In this document: positions 28,683 to 37,148 of the stretch, piece by piece
Numbering within the stretch: the stretch's first letter is position 1
Layout of the letters: every line of letters starts with the position of its first letter
Assembly: GCA_947581795.1 (NCBI GenBank)
Contig: CANPVS010000017.1
Coordinates: forward strand, 1 to 47,465
Direction: 5' to 3'
DNA length: 47,465 bases
Origin: an uncultured Oscillospiraceae bacterium
Lineage (GTDB): Bacteria; Bacillota; Clostridia; Oscillospirales; Oscillospiraceae
Position numbers and translations under genes: made by a program
Notes under the pieces: generated by a model
The model's input: only the letters and a program-made list of their open reading frames with translations
The model's database searches: none
What the model was told of the DNA's origin: nothing

Positions 28683-29480
28683 ATGGAGATCATCTATCTG
28701 GACGAGGTGTTCCTGCTGGACGCCGTGGTGGACTACTTCCTGCTGCTGGGCACGGCCAAGGTCTGCGCCCTGCCCTACCGGCGGGGGCGGTTCCTGGCCG
28801 GAGCTATCCTGGGTGCGGCGTGGAACTGTTTAGGGTTCCTGCCGGGCATGGCGTGGCTCATCCGCCCCGCCATGTGCCCAGTGCTGGCCGGGGCCATGAC
28901 CCTGGCCGCCTTCGGCGGGGAGCGGCGGCTGGGCCGGTGCTTCGTCTGCTTTCTGGGCATATCGGCCCTCTTCGGCGGGACGGTATACGCCGCCTGTCTC
29001 TTCCGGGGCGGAGGCGCCCCGCGGCTGGACATGCGGGTGCTCATCCTGGCCTTCGCCGTGTGCTGGGCGGCGGTGAGCCTTTTGTGGCGGGGCGGGGTCA
29101 AAAACGCCTCCCGGCGGATCCGGGACGTGACCGTGTCCCGCCAGGGGCGCACCGTCCGCCTCCGGGCTTTGGAGGACACGGGGAACTCCCTCGTGGACCC
29201 CATCACCGGCCGGGCCGCCTTCGTGGCGGAGGCCGGGGCGGTCCGGGCGCTGTTCTCCCCCGCCGACGCGGCCTATCTCCGCTCGCCCCCCGCCGAGGCT
29301 GTCCTGCATATCCCCGGCGCCCGGCTCATCCCCTACGCGGGGGTGGAGGGCCAAAGCCGCCTGCTGCTGGCCTTCCGGCCGGACCGGGTCACCGTGGACG
29401 GCCGGGACCGGGACGACCTCATCGCCGCCGTGGTACCCGCACATCTCGGCGCGGACGGGTCCTACGACGCGGTGATATGA
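28683..29480 (+). CDS. spoIIGA: Sporulation sigma-E factor processing peptidase SpoIIGA
   Basis: This membrane aspartic protease activates pro-sigma-E in the mother cell after asymmetric division. The 265-residue protein has about five N-terminal membrane helices (residues ~1-140, starting [20 protein letters not shown]). A C-terminal protease domain follows, with the catalytic [15 protein letters not shown] at ~165 and the later [17 protein letters not shown] segment. It is directly followed by its substrate gene sigE. The ATG at 28683 has no clear Shine-Dalgarno sequence and lies just after a TACAAT box, so the message may be nearly leaderless. A much longer open frame extends upstream but overlaps pyrH on the other strand and is not credible. 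Confidence 0.93.
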   Translation: MEIIYLDEVFLLDAVVDYFLLLGTAKVCALPYRRGRFLAGAILGAAWNCLGFLPGMAWLIRPAMCPVLAGAMTLAAFGGERRLGRCFVCFLGISALFGGTVYAACLFRGGGAPRLDMRVLILAFAVCWAAVSLLWRGGVKNASRRIRDVTVSRQGRTVRLRALEDTGNSLVDPITGRAAFVAEAGAVRALFSPADAAYLRSPPAEAVLHIPGARLIPYAGVEGQSRLLLAFRPDRVTVDGRDRDDLIAAVVPAHLGADGSYDAVI

Positions 29481-29505
29481 AAATCTGTGTGAAAGGAGAC
29501 GCGCT

Positions 29506-30210
29506 ATGAACAAACTGCTGATGCTCCTGATGCAGCTGCAGATGAAACTGCAGCCCACGCAGCGCATTTTCTACATAGGCGGCAGCGACACCCTGCCCCC
29601 GCCCCTGGAGAAGGACGAGGAGGAGGCCGCCATCGCCGCCCTCATGGCCGGAGACCACGAGGCCCGCCAGAGCCTTATCGAACACAATCTGCGGCTGGTG
29701 GTCTACATCGCCCGCCGGTTCGAGAACACCGGCGTGAACATCGAGGACCTGATCTCCATCGGCACCATCGGCCTCATCAAGGCCATCGGCACCTTCGACC
29801 CGGCCAAGCGCATCAAGCTGGCCACCTACGCCTCCCGGTGCATCGAAAACGAGATACTCATGTTCCTGCGCAAAAAGAGCTCCCACCGGACGGAGATATC
29901 CATCGACGAGCCCCTGAACACCGACTGGGACGGCAACGAGCTGCTCCTCTCGGACGTGCTGGGCACCGACGGGGAGGAGGTCAGCAAGCCCCTGGAGGAC
30001 GACGTGGAAAAGCAGCTGCTCATGGAGGCCATCGACCGGCTGGACGAGCGGGAACGGTCCATCATCCTCATGCGCTTTGGCCTGGAGGGCTACGAGGAGC
30101 TGACCCAGAAGGAGGTGGCGGACCTTCTGGGCATATCCCAGAGCTATATCAGCCGCCTGGAAAAGCGCATCATCCTGCGCCTGCGCCGGGATCTGATACG
30201 CCAGATGTAA
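29506..30210 (+). CDS. sigE: RNA polymerase sporulation sigma factor SigE
   Basis: This is the mother-cell sigma factor made as a precursor. The 234-residue protein has an N-terminal amphipathic pro-sequence (~20 residues) before [19 protein letters not shown], the site cut by SpoIIGA in homologues. Region 2 includes [19 protein letters not shown] and [16 protein letters not shown] with [19 protein letters not shown]. Region 4 ends with [20 protein letters not shown]. The start follows AAAGGAGA. It lies 25 bp after spoIIGA. The forespore factor sigG, which usually comes next in Clostridia and Bacilli, is absent; a family A repeat and an unrelated gene follow. Confidence 0.98.
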   Translation: MNKLLMLLMQLQMKLQPTQRIFYIGGSDTLPPPLEKDEEEAAIAALMAGDHEARQSLIEHNLRLVVYIARRFENTGVNIEDLISIGTIGLIKAIGTFDPAKRIKLATYASRCIENEILMFLRKKSSHRTEISIDEPLNTDWDGNELLLSDVLGTDGEEVSKPLEDDVEKQLLMEAIDRLDERERSIILMRFGLEGYEELTQKEVADLLGISQSYISRLEKRIILRLRRDLIRQM

Positions 30211-30230
30211 AGAGCGCCTGCGTGTAAAAA

Positions 30231-30345
30231 GGCCCCCTCAGACGAGGGGGCTGTCGAGCGGCAGCGAGACTGAGGGAGGGAATTAATCTTTATCTCTCCC
30301 TCCGTCGCGGCTGGCGCCGCGCCACCTCCCTCGTCAGAGGGAGGC
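30231..30345. repeat. Family A nested palindromic repeat, copy 2
   Basis: This 115-bp element lies just after sigE. The left end CCCCCTCAGACGAGGGGG and right end CCTCCCTCGTCAGAGGGAGG are each near-perfect hairpins and complement each other. Inner hairpins differ in sequence from copies 1 and 3 (GCGGC-TGGC-GCCGC near 30308-30321), while the GAGGGAGGG / CTCTCCCTCC pairing around the centre is kept. Confidence 0.85.
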
Positions 30346-30366
30346 TTTCATATTGTATGGGTCTTT

Positions 30367-32481
30367 TCACTGGTGGGCGCTGAGGATGTAGGTGTAATAG
30401 TCCGTGTCCAGCACGCCCTGGCAGAAGCTGAGCTTATTGCCCACGACGGCGTTCATCTCCGCCACGTACCCCGCCGGGACCTCCCCCTCGTCCACCGCCG
30501 GCTCGAACGCATCCCGGGAGGCGTAATAGGTGCCCAGTTCGGTCTTCCAGTCATAGTAGGCGTCGAAGATGAAGGCCGGCGCGTCGGAGAACACGTCCCG
30601 GCCCGGCAGCAGCCGGGAGTCGAACCGCACCCCGAACAGGTTCAGGAGCGTGGGAAGGATGTCCAGGCTGAAGGTGGGCGCGTCCACCGTGATGGGCTCC
30701 CGGTCCTCCAGGCAGCCGCTCCACAGGATCCAGCAGGAGTGGTCCCGCTGGAGGATGGTCTCCACGTCGTATCCGTAGAGCTCCGACAGGTTCTCCATCT
30801 CCCCCTGATCGGCGTCCTCGTCCAGGCCGTAGGGGAAGTGGTCGGCGGTGAGGCATATGACCGTGTCGTCCGCGATGCCTTTGAGCTCCAGCTGCTCCAC
30901 CAGATAGGTGAGGGCGTCCTCCAGCTCCAGGTTGGCGCCGATGTAGTTCTGCACCGTCTCGGAATAGGGCAGATCCTTCACCTGGTCCCTGTGCTTGGCG
31001 CTCATGGCATTGCCGTTGACGTCATACCCGTTGTGGCCGCTGACGGTCATGTAATACACATCGAAGGGCTGACGGTCTATGTAGGTGGGCAGCGTGCCGG
31101 CGAACATCTCGTAGTCGCTCTCCGGCCATACCTCCTGCACGTACTGCTCCATACCGTTGCCCATGCCCATAAAGCCGTCGGAATAGCCCAAGGTGGTGTG
31201 GGTCTCGTCCCGGTCGTAGTAGGTATAGGTGTTGTTGTGGAACGCCTTGCCGTAGTAGCCCAGCTCATTGAGCTTGAAGCCCATGTTCAGCTTCACGGCG
31301 TTGTCGGCCATCCGGGGGAAGGAGGTGCCGCCGTCGGTGGCCATCAGGCCGAAGATGTGCTGGTACTCCCCGCCGGTGGTCCCGGCGCTGGCGGGCTGGT
31401 AGTAGTCGGTGAACCGGACGCCCCTGGTGGCCAGGCGGTACAGGGTGGGGGTCAGATCCGGGTCGATGACCTCTTTTGCAAAGGCCTCCGCCGTGATCAG
31501 GATCAGGTTCTTCCCCGCGAAGAGGCCCGTATAGGCGTTCTTTTTGGAGGGCGTCAGACTGGCGACGTAGGCGTTCAGCCGCCGTTGATCGTCGCCGCCA
31601 TAAGGGGTGTCCAGGGCCAGGTCCATCTCATTATAGCCATAGTCGGGCTCCGCCGTGGGCTCGGCCGCCACGGCCGCGCCCTCTGTGCTCTCCGACTCGG
31701 ATACCGCATTTTCGGTCTCCGTCTCCGGGGCTTCGGTCTCCGGGGCTTTTGTCTCCTCCGGGACCTCCGCCGCCGCTGTCCGGGCCGCCGGTGCGGCGGT
31801 ATCGGTGAAACGCACGCCGCCGGTCATGTTGTTCTGGATATCCAGCCGCAGGCCGGTGAGCATGCCGAACCGCTCCACCGCCGGCTGGAAGCTGTACCTG
31901 TCGCCGTAGGTCTGGCTCATGGCGGGGGACAGGCGGATCCCCAAAAGGCAGATCAGGTAAAAGGCGGCCATCCGGGCCAGGGTCATGGCCCGCGCCCGGC
32001 CGGACAGGGCCCGCATATCCCCCAGCAGGCCGCCGAACCGGCCGTAGAGGACGCCCGGCAGCAGGTACAGCAAAATGCACCCTATGCCCCGGACGCTGAA
32101 CACCATTTTGAACACCTGCCCGGCAAAGCCGGTGGCCACGTCGTTGGCGCCGTTCAGCACGGTGTTGACGTTATAAAATATCTTGAACGCCTGGTAGACG
32201 AATATCTCCACCACATAGGGCACCGCCGTCAGCGCCAGCAGTACCGCCGCCAATACGCGGTTCCGCTTTGGACGCCGGGAGATGGTGCAAAGCAGATACC
32301 CCACCCCGCCGTAGACGAAGCAAAAGCCCAGGGTGATGAGCCCGTCCGGCCGCAGGACCCCGCCCACCGTGAACAGGCGGAAGATGATCTCGTAATATAG
32401 CAAGACGACAGGGAACACCAGCGCGGCCCCTACGGACCGTCCTCTCCCCTGCCGTTTCTGTTTCTCATTCAATTTCAGCAC
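30367..32481 (-). CDS. LTA synthase family membrane sulfatase/phosphoglycerol transferase
   Basis: This protein (~704 residues) resembles lipoteichoic acid synthase and related phosphoglycerol or phosphoethanolamine transferases. About five N-terminal membrane helices (residues ~20-195) precede an acidic Glu/Thr/Pro linker (APETEAPETETENAVSESES, ~240-265) and an extracytoplasmic alkaline-phosphatase-fold domain. That domain has NLILITAEAFAKEV (metal-ligand Glu), SAGTTGGEYQHIFGL (likely nucleophile Thr), YYMTVSGHNGYD and CLTADHFPYG (Asp-His ligands). GTG 32481 is chosen because GGAG lies 7 bp upstream and the promoter at 32509-32537 would start transcription near 32502; GTG 32496 is the longer alternative. 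The substrate polymer is unknown. Confidence 0.85.
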   Translation of the reverse strand: MLKLNEKQKRQGRGRSVGAALVFPVVLLYYEIIFRLFTVGGVLRPDGLITLGFCFVYGGVGYLLCTISRRPKRNRVLAAVLLALTAVPYVVEIFVYQAFKIFYNVNTVLNGANDVATGFAGQVFKMVFSVRGIGCILLYLLPGVLYGRFGGLLGDMRALSGRARAMTLARMAAFYLICLLGIRLSPAMSQTYGDRYSFQPAVERFGMLTGLRLDIQNNMTGGVRFTDTAAPAARTAAAEVPEETKAPETEAPETETENAVSESESTEGAAVAAEPTAEPDYGYNEMDLALDTPYGGDDQRRLNAYVASLTPSKKNAYTGLFAGKNLILITAEAFAKEVIDPDLTPTLYRLATRGVRFTDYYQPASAGTTGGEYQHIFGLMATDGGTSFPRMADNAVKLNMGFKLNELGYYGKAFHNNTYTYYDRDETHTTLGYSDGFMGMGNGMEQYVQEVWPESDYEMFAGTLPTYIDRQPFDVYYMTVSGHNGYDVNGNAMSAKHRDQVKDLPYSETVQNYIGANLELEDALTYLVEQLELKGIADDTVICLTADHFPYGLDEDADQGEMENLSELYGYDVETILQRDHSCWILWSGCLEDREPITVDAPTFSLDILPTLLNLFGVRFDSRLLPGRDVFSDAPAFIFDAYYDWKTELGTYYASRDAFEPAVDEGEVPAGYVAEMNAVVGNKLSFCQGVLDTDYYTYILSAHQ

Positions 32482-32508
32482 TTCCTTGCTCCACACAGAT
32501 GCCGTATC

Positions 32509-32537
32509 ATTTTACACAATCCATCCTCTCCGGTCAA
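32509..32537 (-). promoter_or_regulatory. Sigma-A promoter for the LTA-synthase-like gene
   Basis: The minus strand reads TTGACC (32532-32537), 17 bp, TAAAAT (32509-32514). It is divergent from, and 24 bp away from, the dus promoter. Confidence 0.75.
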
Positions 32538-32561
32538 GCGCCTGCCTCAGTTTTTGCCGCC

Positions 32562-32590
32562 TTGACACCCCGGCCCGTTGCATTTACAAT
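32562..32590 (+). promoter_or_regulatory. Sigma-A promoter for dus-ECF sigma operon
   Basis: TTGACA (32562-32567), 17 bp and TACAAT (32585-32590): a perfect -35 and a 5/6 -10, 37 bp before the dus start. Confidence 0.85.
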
Positions 32591-32626
32591 GGTCCCGGGC
32601 AAAGGTATGCCCGGAGGAACGGACCT

Positions 32627-33595
32627 ATGCGTATCGGAAACCTGCAGATTGATGGCCGCGCGGCGCTGGCCCCCATGGCGGGGGTGACGGACGCCGCCTT
32701 CCGCCATATCTGCCGGGCCCACGGAGCCGCCCTCACCTGTACGGAAATGGTCTCCAGCCGGGGCCTGGTGTACAACGACCCCAAGACGAAGGAGCTTTTA
32801 TACTGCCCGCCCGGGGACGGGCCCGTGGCCGCCCAGATCTTCGGCTCAGACCCCGCCGTCATGGCCGAGGCCGCCGGGATGGCGCTGGAGCTGTCCGGCG
32901 CGGACCTATTGGACCTCAACATGGGCTGTCCCGTGGGAAAGATCGTGAAGAGCGGGGACGGCTCCGCCCTCATGCGGGACCCGGACCTGGCCGGGCGCAT
33001 CGTGGAGGCCTGCGTGAAGGCCGTATCCGTCCCGGTGACGGTGAAATTCCGCAAGGGCTGGGACGGGGGAAATGTGAACGCGGTGGAATTCGCCCGGGTC
33101 TGTGAGCAGGCCGGGGCCGCCGCCCTCACCGTCCACGGCCGGACCCGGGTGCAGATGTACGCCGGGGTGGCCGACTGGGACGTCATCCGGGACGTGAAGG
33201 CCGCGGTGTCCATCCCGGTGATCGCCAACGGAGACGTGTTCTCCGGCGAGGCCGCCGTCCGCGTTTTGAAGCGCACCGGCGCGGACATGTGCATGGTGGG
33301 CCGGGGCGCCTTTGGCGACCCCTGGATATTCCAGCGCATCAACGCCGCCCTGGCAGGGGAGCCGGAGCCGGAACTGCCGCCCCTGGCGGAGCGGATGGAT
33401 ACGGCCCTTTCCCAATTCGAGCTGGCCTGCGCCTGGAAGGACCCCCACATCGCCTGCCTGGAGGCGCGAAAACAGCTTTGCTGGTACCTGCGGGGCGTGG
33501 CCTGGTCCGGGCCCGCCAAGCGGGAGATCGTGAAGGTGAACACTTTAGACGACATCCGGGCCGTCATCGCCCGGATCAAGAGAGAGCTGAGGTGA
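32627..33595 (+). CDS. dus: tRNA-dihydrouridine synthase
   Basis: This FMN- and NADPH-dependent enzyme reduces specific uridines in tRNA to dihydrouridine. The 322-residue TIM-barrel protein shows LAPMAGVTDAAFR at the N-terminus, TEMVSSRGLVY, AAQIFGSDP, DLNMGCPVGKIVKSGDGSAL (with the catalytic Cys in MGCP), KFRKGWD, LTVHGRTRVQMYAG, IPVIANGDV and MVGRGAFGDPWIF. The start ATG 32627 has GGAGGAA upstream; a longer in-frame opening begins inside the promoter and is rejected. It shares a transcript with the ECF sigma factor, whose ATG lies one base after its stop. Confidence 0.97.
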   Translation: MRIGNLQIDGRAALAPMAGVTDAAFRHICRAHGAALTCTEMVSSRGLVYNDPKTKELLYCPPGDGPVAAQIFGSDPAVMAEAAGMALELSGADLLDLNMGCPVGKIVKSGDGSALMRDPDLAGRIVEACVKAVSVPVTVKFRKGWDGGNVNAVEFARVCEQAGAAALTVHGRTRVQMYAGVADWDVIRDVKAAVSIPVIANGDVFSGEAAVRVLKRTGADMCMVGRGAFGDPWIFQRINAALAGEPEPELPPLAERMDTALSQFELACAWKDPHIACLEARKQLCWYLRGVAWSGPAKREIVKVNTLDDIRAVIARIKRELR

Positions 33596-33596
33596 T

Positions 33597-34223
33597 ATGA
33601 CCGTGACGAGAGACGAGGAGCGCGCCGCCATCGACCGGGTCCTCCAAGGGGATACGGACGCCTTTGAGGCCCTGGTGAAGGCCAACGAAAAGGGCGTCTA
33701 CAATCTGGCCCTGCGGATGCTGGGCAATGCCGAGGACGCCCTGGACGCCTCCCAGGAGGCCTTCTTCCGGGCTTACAGGGCCCTGGCCTCCTTCCGGGGC
33801 GACAGCAAGTTCTCCGTGTGGCTCTACCGGCTCACCAGCAACGTGTGTCTGGACATGCTGCGCAAAGCGGGCCGGTACCAGCAGACCTCCCTCACCGGGG
33901 AGGACGAGGAGGAAGAACTGCCCATCCCGGACAGCCGCTTTGACCCCCAGGAGGCCCTGGAGCGGGCGGAGGTACGCCGAGCCGTGCGGGAGGGGCTGCA
34001 AAAGCTGGACCCCCTGTTCCGGGAGGCTCTGGTGCTCCGGGACGTGAACGGTCTTACTTACGAGGAGATCGCCCAGGTCCTGGATCTGGAGCTGGGCACG
34101 GTCAAGAGCCGCATCTTCCGGGCCCGGCGAAGGCTGGCGGCCCTGCTGACGGCAGACGGGAACTTTTCTCCCCCGGCGCCGTCCAATGAACGGACGAAGA
34201 AAGGAGGCGGCGAAGATGCGTGA
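33597..34223 (+). CDS. ECF-type RNA polymerase sigma factor (RpoE/SigW-like)
   Basis: This 208-residue alternative sigma factor has region 2 (DAFEALVKANEKGVYNLALR, then EDALDASQEAFFRAYRAL and KFSVWLYRLTSNVCLDMLRK). A short acidic linker follows, then region 4 (LDPLFREALVLRDVNGLTYE, then EIAQVLDLELGTVKSRIFRARR). It is translationally linked to dus (ATG one base after the dus stop) and overlaps its anti-sigma by 8 bp. The pair is a typical membrane-signal switch: release from the anti-sigma lets it direct transcription of envelope-stress genes. The regulon cannot be read from here. Confidence 0.95.
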   Translation: MTVTRDEERAAIDRVLQGDTDAFEALVKANEKGVYNLALRMLGNAEDALDASQEAFFRAYRALASFRGDSKFSVWLYRLTSNVCLDMLRKAGRYQQTSLTGEDEEEELPIPDSRFDPQEALERAEVRRAVREGLQKLDPLFREALVLRDVNGLTYEEIAQVLDLELGTVKSRIFRARRRLAALLTADGNFSPPAPSNERTKKGGGEDA

Positions 34224-35133
34224 CCATGAATACTATCAGGAGCTGATGAGCCGCCTTCTGGACGAGGGCGTCACGGCGGAGGAAGAAAAGGACCTGAAAG
34301 ACCACCTGCGCGCCTGCCCTGAATGCGCGGCTCTCTTCTCCGCCCTCTCCGCGGTGACCGTGTCCCTGCGGGAGGAGGACATGGCGGAAGCTCCGGCGGA
34401 GCTTGCCCAGGGCGTCATGGCCCGCATCGCCGCCGGAAAGAACGAACACAAGGTCATCCATGTCCAGCGCCCGGAGCTGGAGGTACAGCGCCCCCGGCGG
34501 AAAAAACGGGGCTGGACCGGCATCGCCGCGGCGGCCTGCCTCGTGGTGGTCATCGGCAGCGGCGCGTTTTGGTTTTTCAGCGGCCGGGATAAATCCGCCC
34601 CCACCGAGGGCGCGGCGGACAGCGCGGTATACGCCCGCGCTGCGGCCCAGGATGCCACCGAGGCAGAGGTCCCGGAAGACGCCGGGGCCGCTCCGGAAGC
34701 CGCTCCGGCCGCGGGCGGGACAGCCGAGAGCGCCCTCTCCGGCGTAGCGGAGGAGGAAGCGGCAGACGCGCCCATGACCGTGGCCGCGGCTGACAGCGCG
34801 GCTGTGCCCATGCCTGCCCCCACCGTCACCCCTGTCTCCGGGCCCCTGACCGTCCGGGACGTGGCCCGCCAGAAGGTGGGCGAGATCCCCGTGGAGGATA
34901 TCCCCGCCTTCGCCGCCTTCCTGGAGGACGGCACGGTCCTGGGCGGCGCCCAGCGTGACTGGGAGTTCCTGTTCAGCGTGGAGTACAACGACACAGAGGT
35001 GTCCTTCGCCACCGACGAGGCGGAATCCCGCCTGGTCTGGTGGGACTCCAACACCCCCATCACCGCCTCCCCCGGCTCCCTGGACGACCTGCGGGACCTT
35101 GTGGACCTGGCTGACTCGCCGGTGCCGAAATAA
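34216..35133 (+). CDS. Membrane-bound zinc-finger anti-sigma factor
   Basis: This 305-residue single-pass protein holds the ECF sigma factor encoded just upstream. The N-terminal ZAS-type domain has His30-x3-Cys34-x2-Cys37 (DHLRACPECAALF). One membrane helix lies at ~99-121 (WTGIAAAACLVVVIGSGAFW), followed by an Ala/Glu-rich low-complexity stretch (~128-215) and a C-terminal extracytoplasmic domain (~220-300: DVARQKVGEIPVEDIPAF, DWEFLFSVEYNDTEV). ATG 34216 is chosen because AAAGGAGG lies just upstream and it overlaps the sigma gene. The extracytoplasmic part is the likely sensor; I do not recognise it as a known domain. Confidence 0.88.
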   Translation: MRDHEYYQELMSRLLDEGVTAEEEKDLKDHLRACPECAALFSALSAVTVSLREEDMAEAPAELAQGVMARIAAGKNEHKVIHVQRPELEVQRPRRKKRGWTGIAAAACLVVVIGSGAFWFFSGRDKSAPTEGAADSAVYARAAAQDATEAEVPEDAGAAPEAAPAAGGTAESALSGVAEEEAADAPMTVAAADSAAVPMPAPTVTPVSGPLTVRDVARQKVGEIPVEDIPAFAAFLEDGTVLGGAQRDWEFLFSVEYNDTEVSFATDEAESRLVWWDSNTPITASPGSLDDLRDLVDLADSPVPK

Positions 35134-35158
35134 AGGGAAAAGTGTTTGCGCAATTAAT

Positions 35159-35276
35159 GGCCCCCTCTGACGAGGGGGCTGTCGCCGCCTTTGGCGGTGA
35201 CTGGGGGAGAGAAAAAGTCCGTCTCTCCCTCCGTCTCGCCCTAACGGGCGAGCCACCTCCCTCGTCAGAGGGAGGC
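35159..35276. repeat. Family A nested palindromic repeat, copy 3
   Basis: This 118-bp element lies 25 bp after the anti-sigma gene. The left half (CCCCCTCTGACGAGGGGG, then GCTGTCGCCGCCTTTGGCGG) is almost identical to the reverse complement of copy 1's right half. The right half has a different inner hairpin (TCGCC-CTAAC-GGGCGA) and ends CCTCCCTCGTCAGAGGGAGG. Confidence 0.87.
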
Positions 35277-35287
35277 GTCCATAATGT

Positions 35288-35328
35288 GGGCCTGCCGCGA
35301 AATCGCGGCAGGCCCTCTCTTTATTTTT
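35288..35328. terminator. Strong terminator between convergent genes
   Basis: GGGCCTGCCGCG (35288-35299) pairs perfectly with 35304-35315 around an AAAT loop and is followed by TCTCTTTATTTTT on the plus strand. It ends the dus-sigma-anti-sigma transcript; the convergent membrane-protein gene ends at 35321, inside its tail. Confidence 0.88.
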
Positions 35329-36664
35329 CGATTTCTTGTATTATGTCAACTATATTGGATGTCTCCCCGCCGCCCAGAAGGTAGAGCGAGCCGTCCGCCA
35401 TGGTCACCTTCAGCCAGGGCCCGCTCCGGGGGTCAAGGCACAATGTGGCGTCGCCCCATTCGGTGCTGAACCGGCCCTTTAAGAGGCTGTCCATTCCGGT
35501 TCCCCAGGTCCGGACCATGTTCTTCGGCAGGGCGTCGATGAGCTCCGCGCTCTCTATATCCTCCAGAGGCAGGACATAGTCCTTCCCCCAGCTGGCCGCC
35601 GTCAGGTTCCCATCCGCAACGACAAGCGGCTCGGGTCCTGTACCCATGCTGTCAAAGCACACTCCCATCACCGGCATGGCGACGAACAGCAGTGCCAGCG
35701 CGAAGGCCATGAACACTTTGCCGCCCGGCCGGGCCAGGTTCACGGTGGAGTTGACGCCGGTACGGTTGTTGACGATGACCCGGCTGTCGTTGGGGTCATA
35801 GTAGAGCTGGCCCCATATCCATCGGTCGTCCTCGTCCACGTAAAAGCCCTCGCCGCTGGCGGCGGTGAGCTTCTCCTGCACATGCCGGACGCGAAATTCC
35901 AGGATGATGGCTACGGCGCACACCCCCAGGGCCAGAACGACGGTGAGCGCCATAAACGCCCCGCCGCCCACAGCGGAGAGCCGCGTGCTCAGAAAGATAC
36001 AGAGGCTGACCACCGCCATCATCCAGGCGCATAGCAGCCACACCCGGTCCCAGGCCCGGCGGCGCACCCGGGTCAGGGCTTGGGTCACCGCGTCGTTCTC
36101 ATCCACCGTCTCCGCCCGGTTCCGGTAGAGATACCGGCTGCCGAAGAAGCAGGCGAAGGCCAGAACAGCGTCCAGCAGATAGGCATACCACAGTCCCCGG
36201 TCGAACACCGCCGGGACCACCCCCACCACGGCCGCCGCGATGAACCACCACAGGCTCACCCGCTTTGCCGGGACCGCCGGGACGGTGACGCTGGCGGCCC
36301 GCACCGCGGGCACGGTCCAGCCCTTGGCCTTTTTAAGCCTCTTCAGCTTCCCGTTCCACCGGGCATAGCTGACGAACTGGACCACGATCACCAGGTCTAT
36401 CCACAGAAAGTAGGTGAGGAAATTGAGCTCCGGCCAGGTCAGCCACAGACACAGCGCCCCCAAGGCCACCACCGCCAGGCACAGACCTATCTGCTCCCGC
36501 TTGAAGCCCCGCAGCAGCCCCAGCACGTCCGGGTCCTCCCGGCCAGCCCTGGGGAAGGTGACGCCCACGGCGATGTTCTTTTTGAACTTCGCCTCATTGA
36601 TATTCAAAACACACATCAAAATGGGCACCCAGAGGGTCAAGCCCCACATGATCAGCGCATTCAT
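35321..36664 (-). CDS. Multi-pass membrane protein with DUF5808-like segment
   Basis: This 447-residue protein has about seven membrane segments, the first at residues ~3-22, with others near 60-105, 140-175, 210-265 and 320-345. Between them a soluble stretch reads DDRWIWGQLYYDPNDSRVIV then NNRTGVNSTVNLARPGGK, which resembles the DUF5808 segment found in YtrA-linked membrane proteins. The C-terminus looks like a small PH-like beta domain (DYVLPLEDIESAELIDALP). Its ATG overlaps the stop of the YtrA-type regulator by 4 bp, so the pair is co-expressed and regulated together. The function is unknown; a role in envelope stress or antibiotic sensing is guessed from YtrA-family partners elsewhere. 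Confidence 0.75.
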   Translation of the reverse strand: MNALIMWGLTLWVPILMCVLNINEAKFKKNIAVGVTFPRAGREDPDVLGLLRGFKREQIGLCLAVVALGALCLWLTWPELNFLTYFLWIDLVIVVQFVSYARWNGKLKRLKKAKGWTVPAVRAASVTVPAVPAKRVSLWWFIAAAVVGVVPAVFDRGLWYAYLLDAVLAFACFFGSRYLYRNRAETVDENDAVTQALTRVRRRAWDRVWLLCAWMMAVVSLCIFLSTRLSAVGGGAFMALTVVLALGVCAVAIILEFRVRHVQEKLTAASGEGFYVDEDDRWIWGQLYYDPNDSRVIVNNRTGVNSTVNLARPGGKVFMAFALALLFVAMPVMGVCFDSMGTGPEPLVVADGNLTAASWGKDYVLPLEDIESAELIDALPKNMVRTWGTGMDSLLKGRFSTEWGDATLCLDPRSGPWLKVTMADGSLYLLGGGETSNIVDIIQEIEK

Positions 36665-37029
36665 TCCGTTCCCTCCTCAAAAAGCCGTCCGCACAAGTCC
36701 AACGCCTCTTCCTTGCTCAGCCCCGCCAGGCGCAGCTCGCCCAGCCGCAGCCGCAGGCCCTCCAGCGTCTCCTTAGACGGGCCCGCCCCCTGCCGGGGGG
36801 ACACCACCGCGCCGCTTCGCCGGTCCGTGGCGATGTACCCCTCCTGGCGCAGGAGCTGGTAGGCCTTGCTCACGGTCATCATGTTGATGCCGCACTCCTC
36901 CGCCAGGGCCCGTATGGTGGGCAGCCTCTCCCCGGCGGCCAGCTGTCTCTGGGCGATGCCCAGGACGATCTGGTCCCGTATCTGCATGTAGATAGGCTTG
37001 TCGGAACTGAAATCCAGCTTCAGCAGCAT
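36661..37029 (-). CDS. YtrA-subfamily GntR transcriptional regulator
   Basis: This 122-residue protein has a GntR winged helix at residues ~10-75 (SSDKPIYMQIRDQIVLGIAQ, RLPTIRALAEECGINMMTVS, KAYQLLRQEGYI). Only a short C-terminal helical tail for dimerisation follows, which defines the YtrA subfamily. The start at ATG 37029 follows AAAGGAGGG; the longer in-frame opening starts inside the operator and is rejected. It is the first gene of a two-gene operon with a membrane protein. The 27-bp palindrome at 37051-37077 overlies the promoter -10 box, so it very likely represses its own operon. Confidence 0.93.
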   Translation of the reverse strand: MLLKLDFSSDKPIYMQIRDQIVLGIAQRQLAAGERLPTIRALAEECGINMMTVSKAYQLLRQEGYIATDRRSGAVVSPRQGAGPSKETLEGLRLRLGELRLAGLSKEEALDLCGRLFEEGTE

Positions 37030-37050
37030 GACGCGTCCCTCCTTTGTCTT

Positions 37051-37092
37051 ATTTGCATTACTTACTATAATGCAAATAATGCATCTTGTCAA
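37051..37092 (-). promoter_or_regulatory. Promoter and palindromic operator of the YtrA-type operon
   Basis: The minus strand reads TTGACA (37087-37092), 17 bp, TATAGT (37064-37069). A perfect palindrome ATTTGCATTA-N7-TAATGCAAAT (37051-37077) covers the -10 box and start site, where a bound GntR dimer would block RNA polymerase. Confidence 0.85.
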
Positions 37093-37113
37093 GAGATATT
37101 TTTCAAATCTCTA

Positions 37114-37142
37114 TTGAAAACCATCCGGTTAGCCTCTATAAT
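37114..37142 (+). promoter_or_regulatory. Sigma-A promoter of the TM1266-ABC operon
   Basis: TTGAAA (37114-37119), 17 bp and TATAAT (37137-37142) form a near-consensus promoter, back to back with the YtrA promoter. Transcription would start near 37149. Confidence 0.85.
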
Positions 37143-37148
37143 ATCAAT

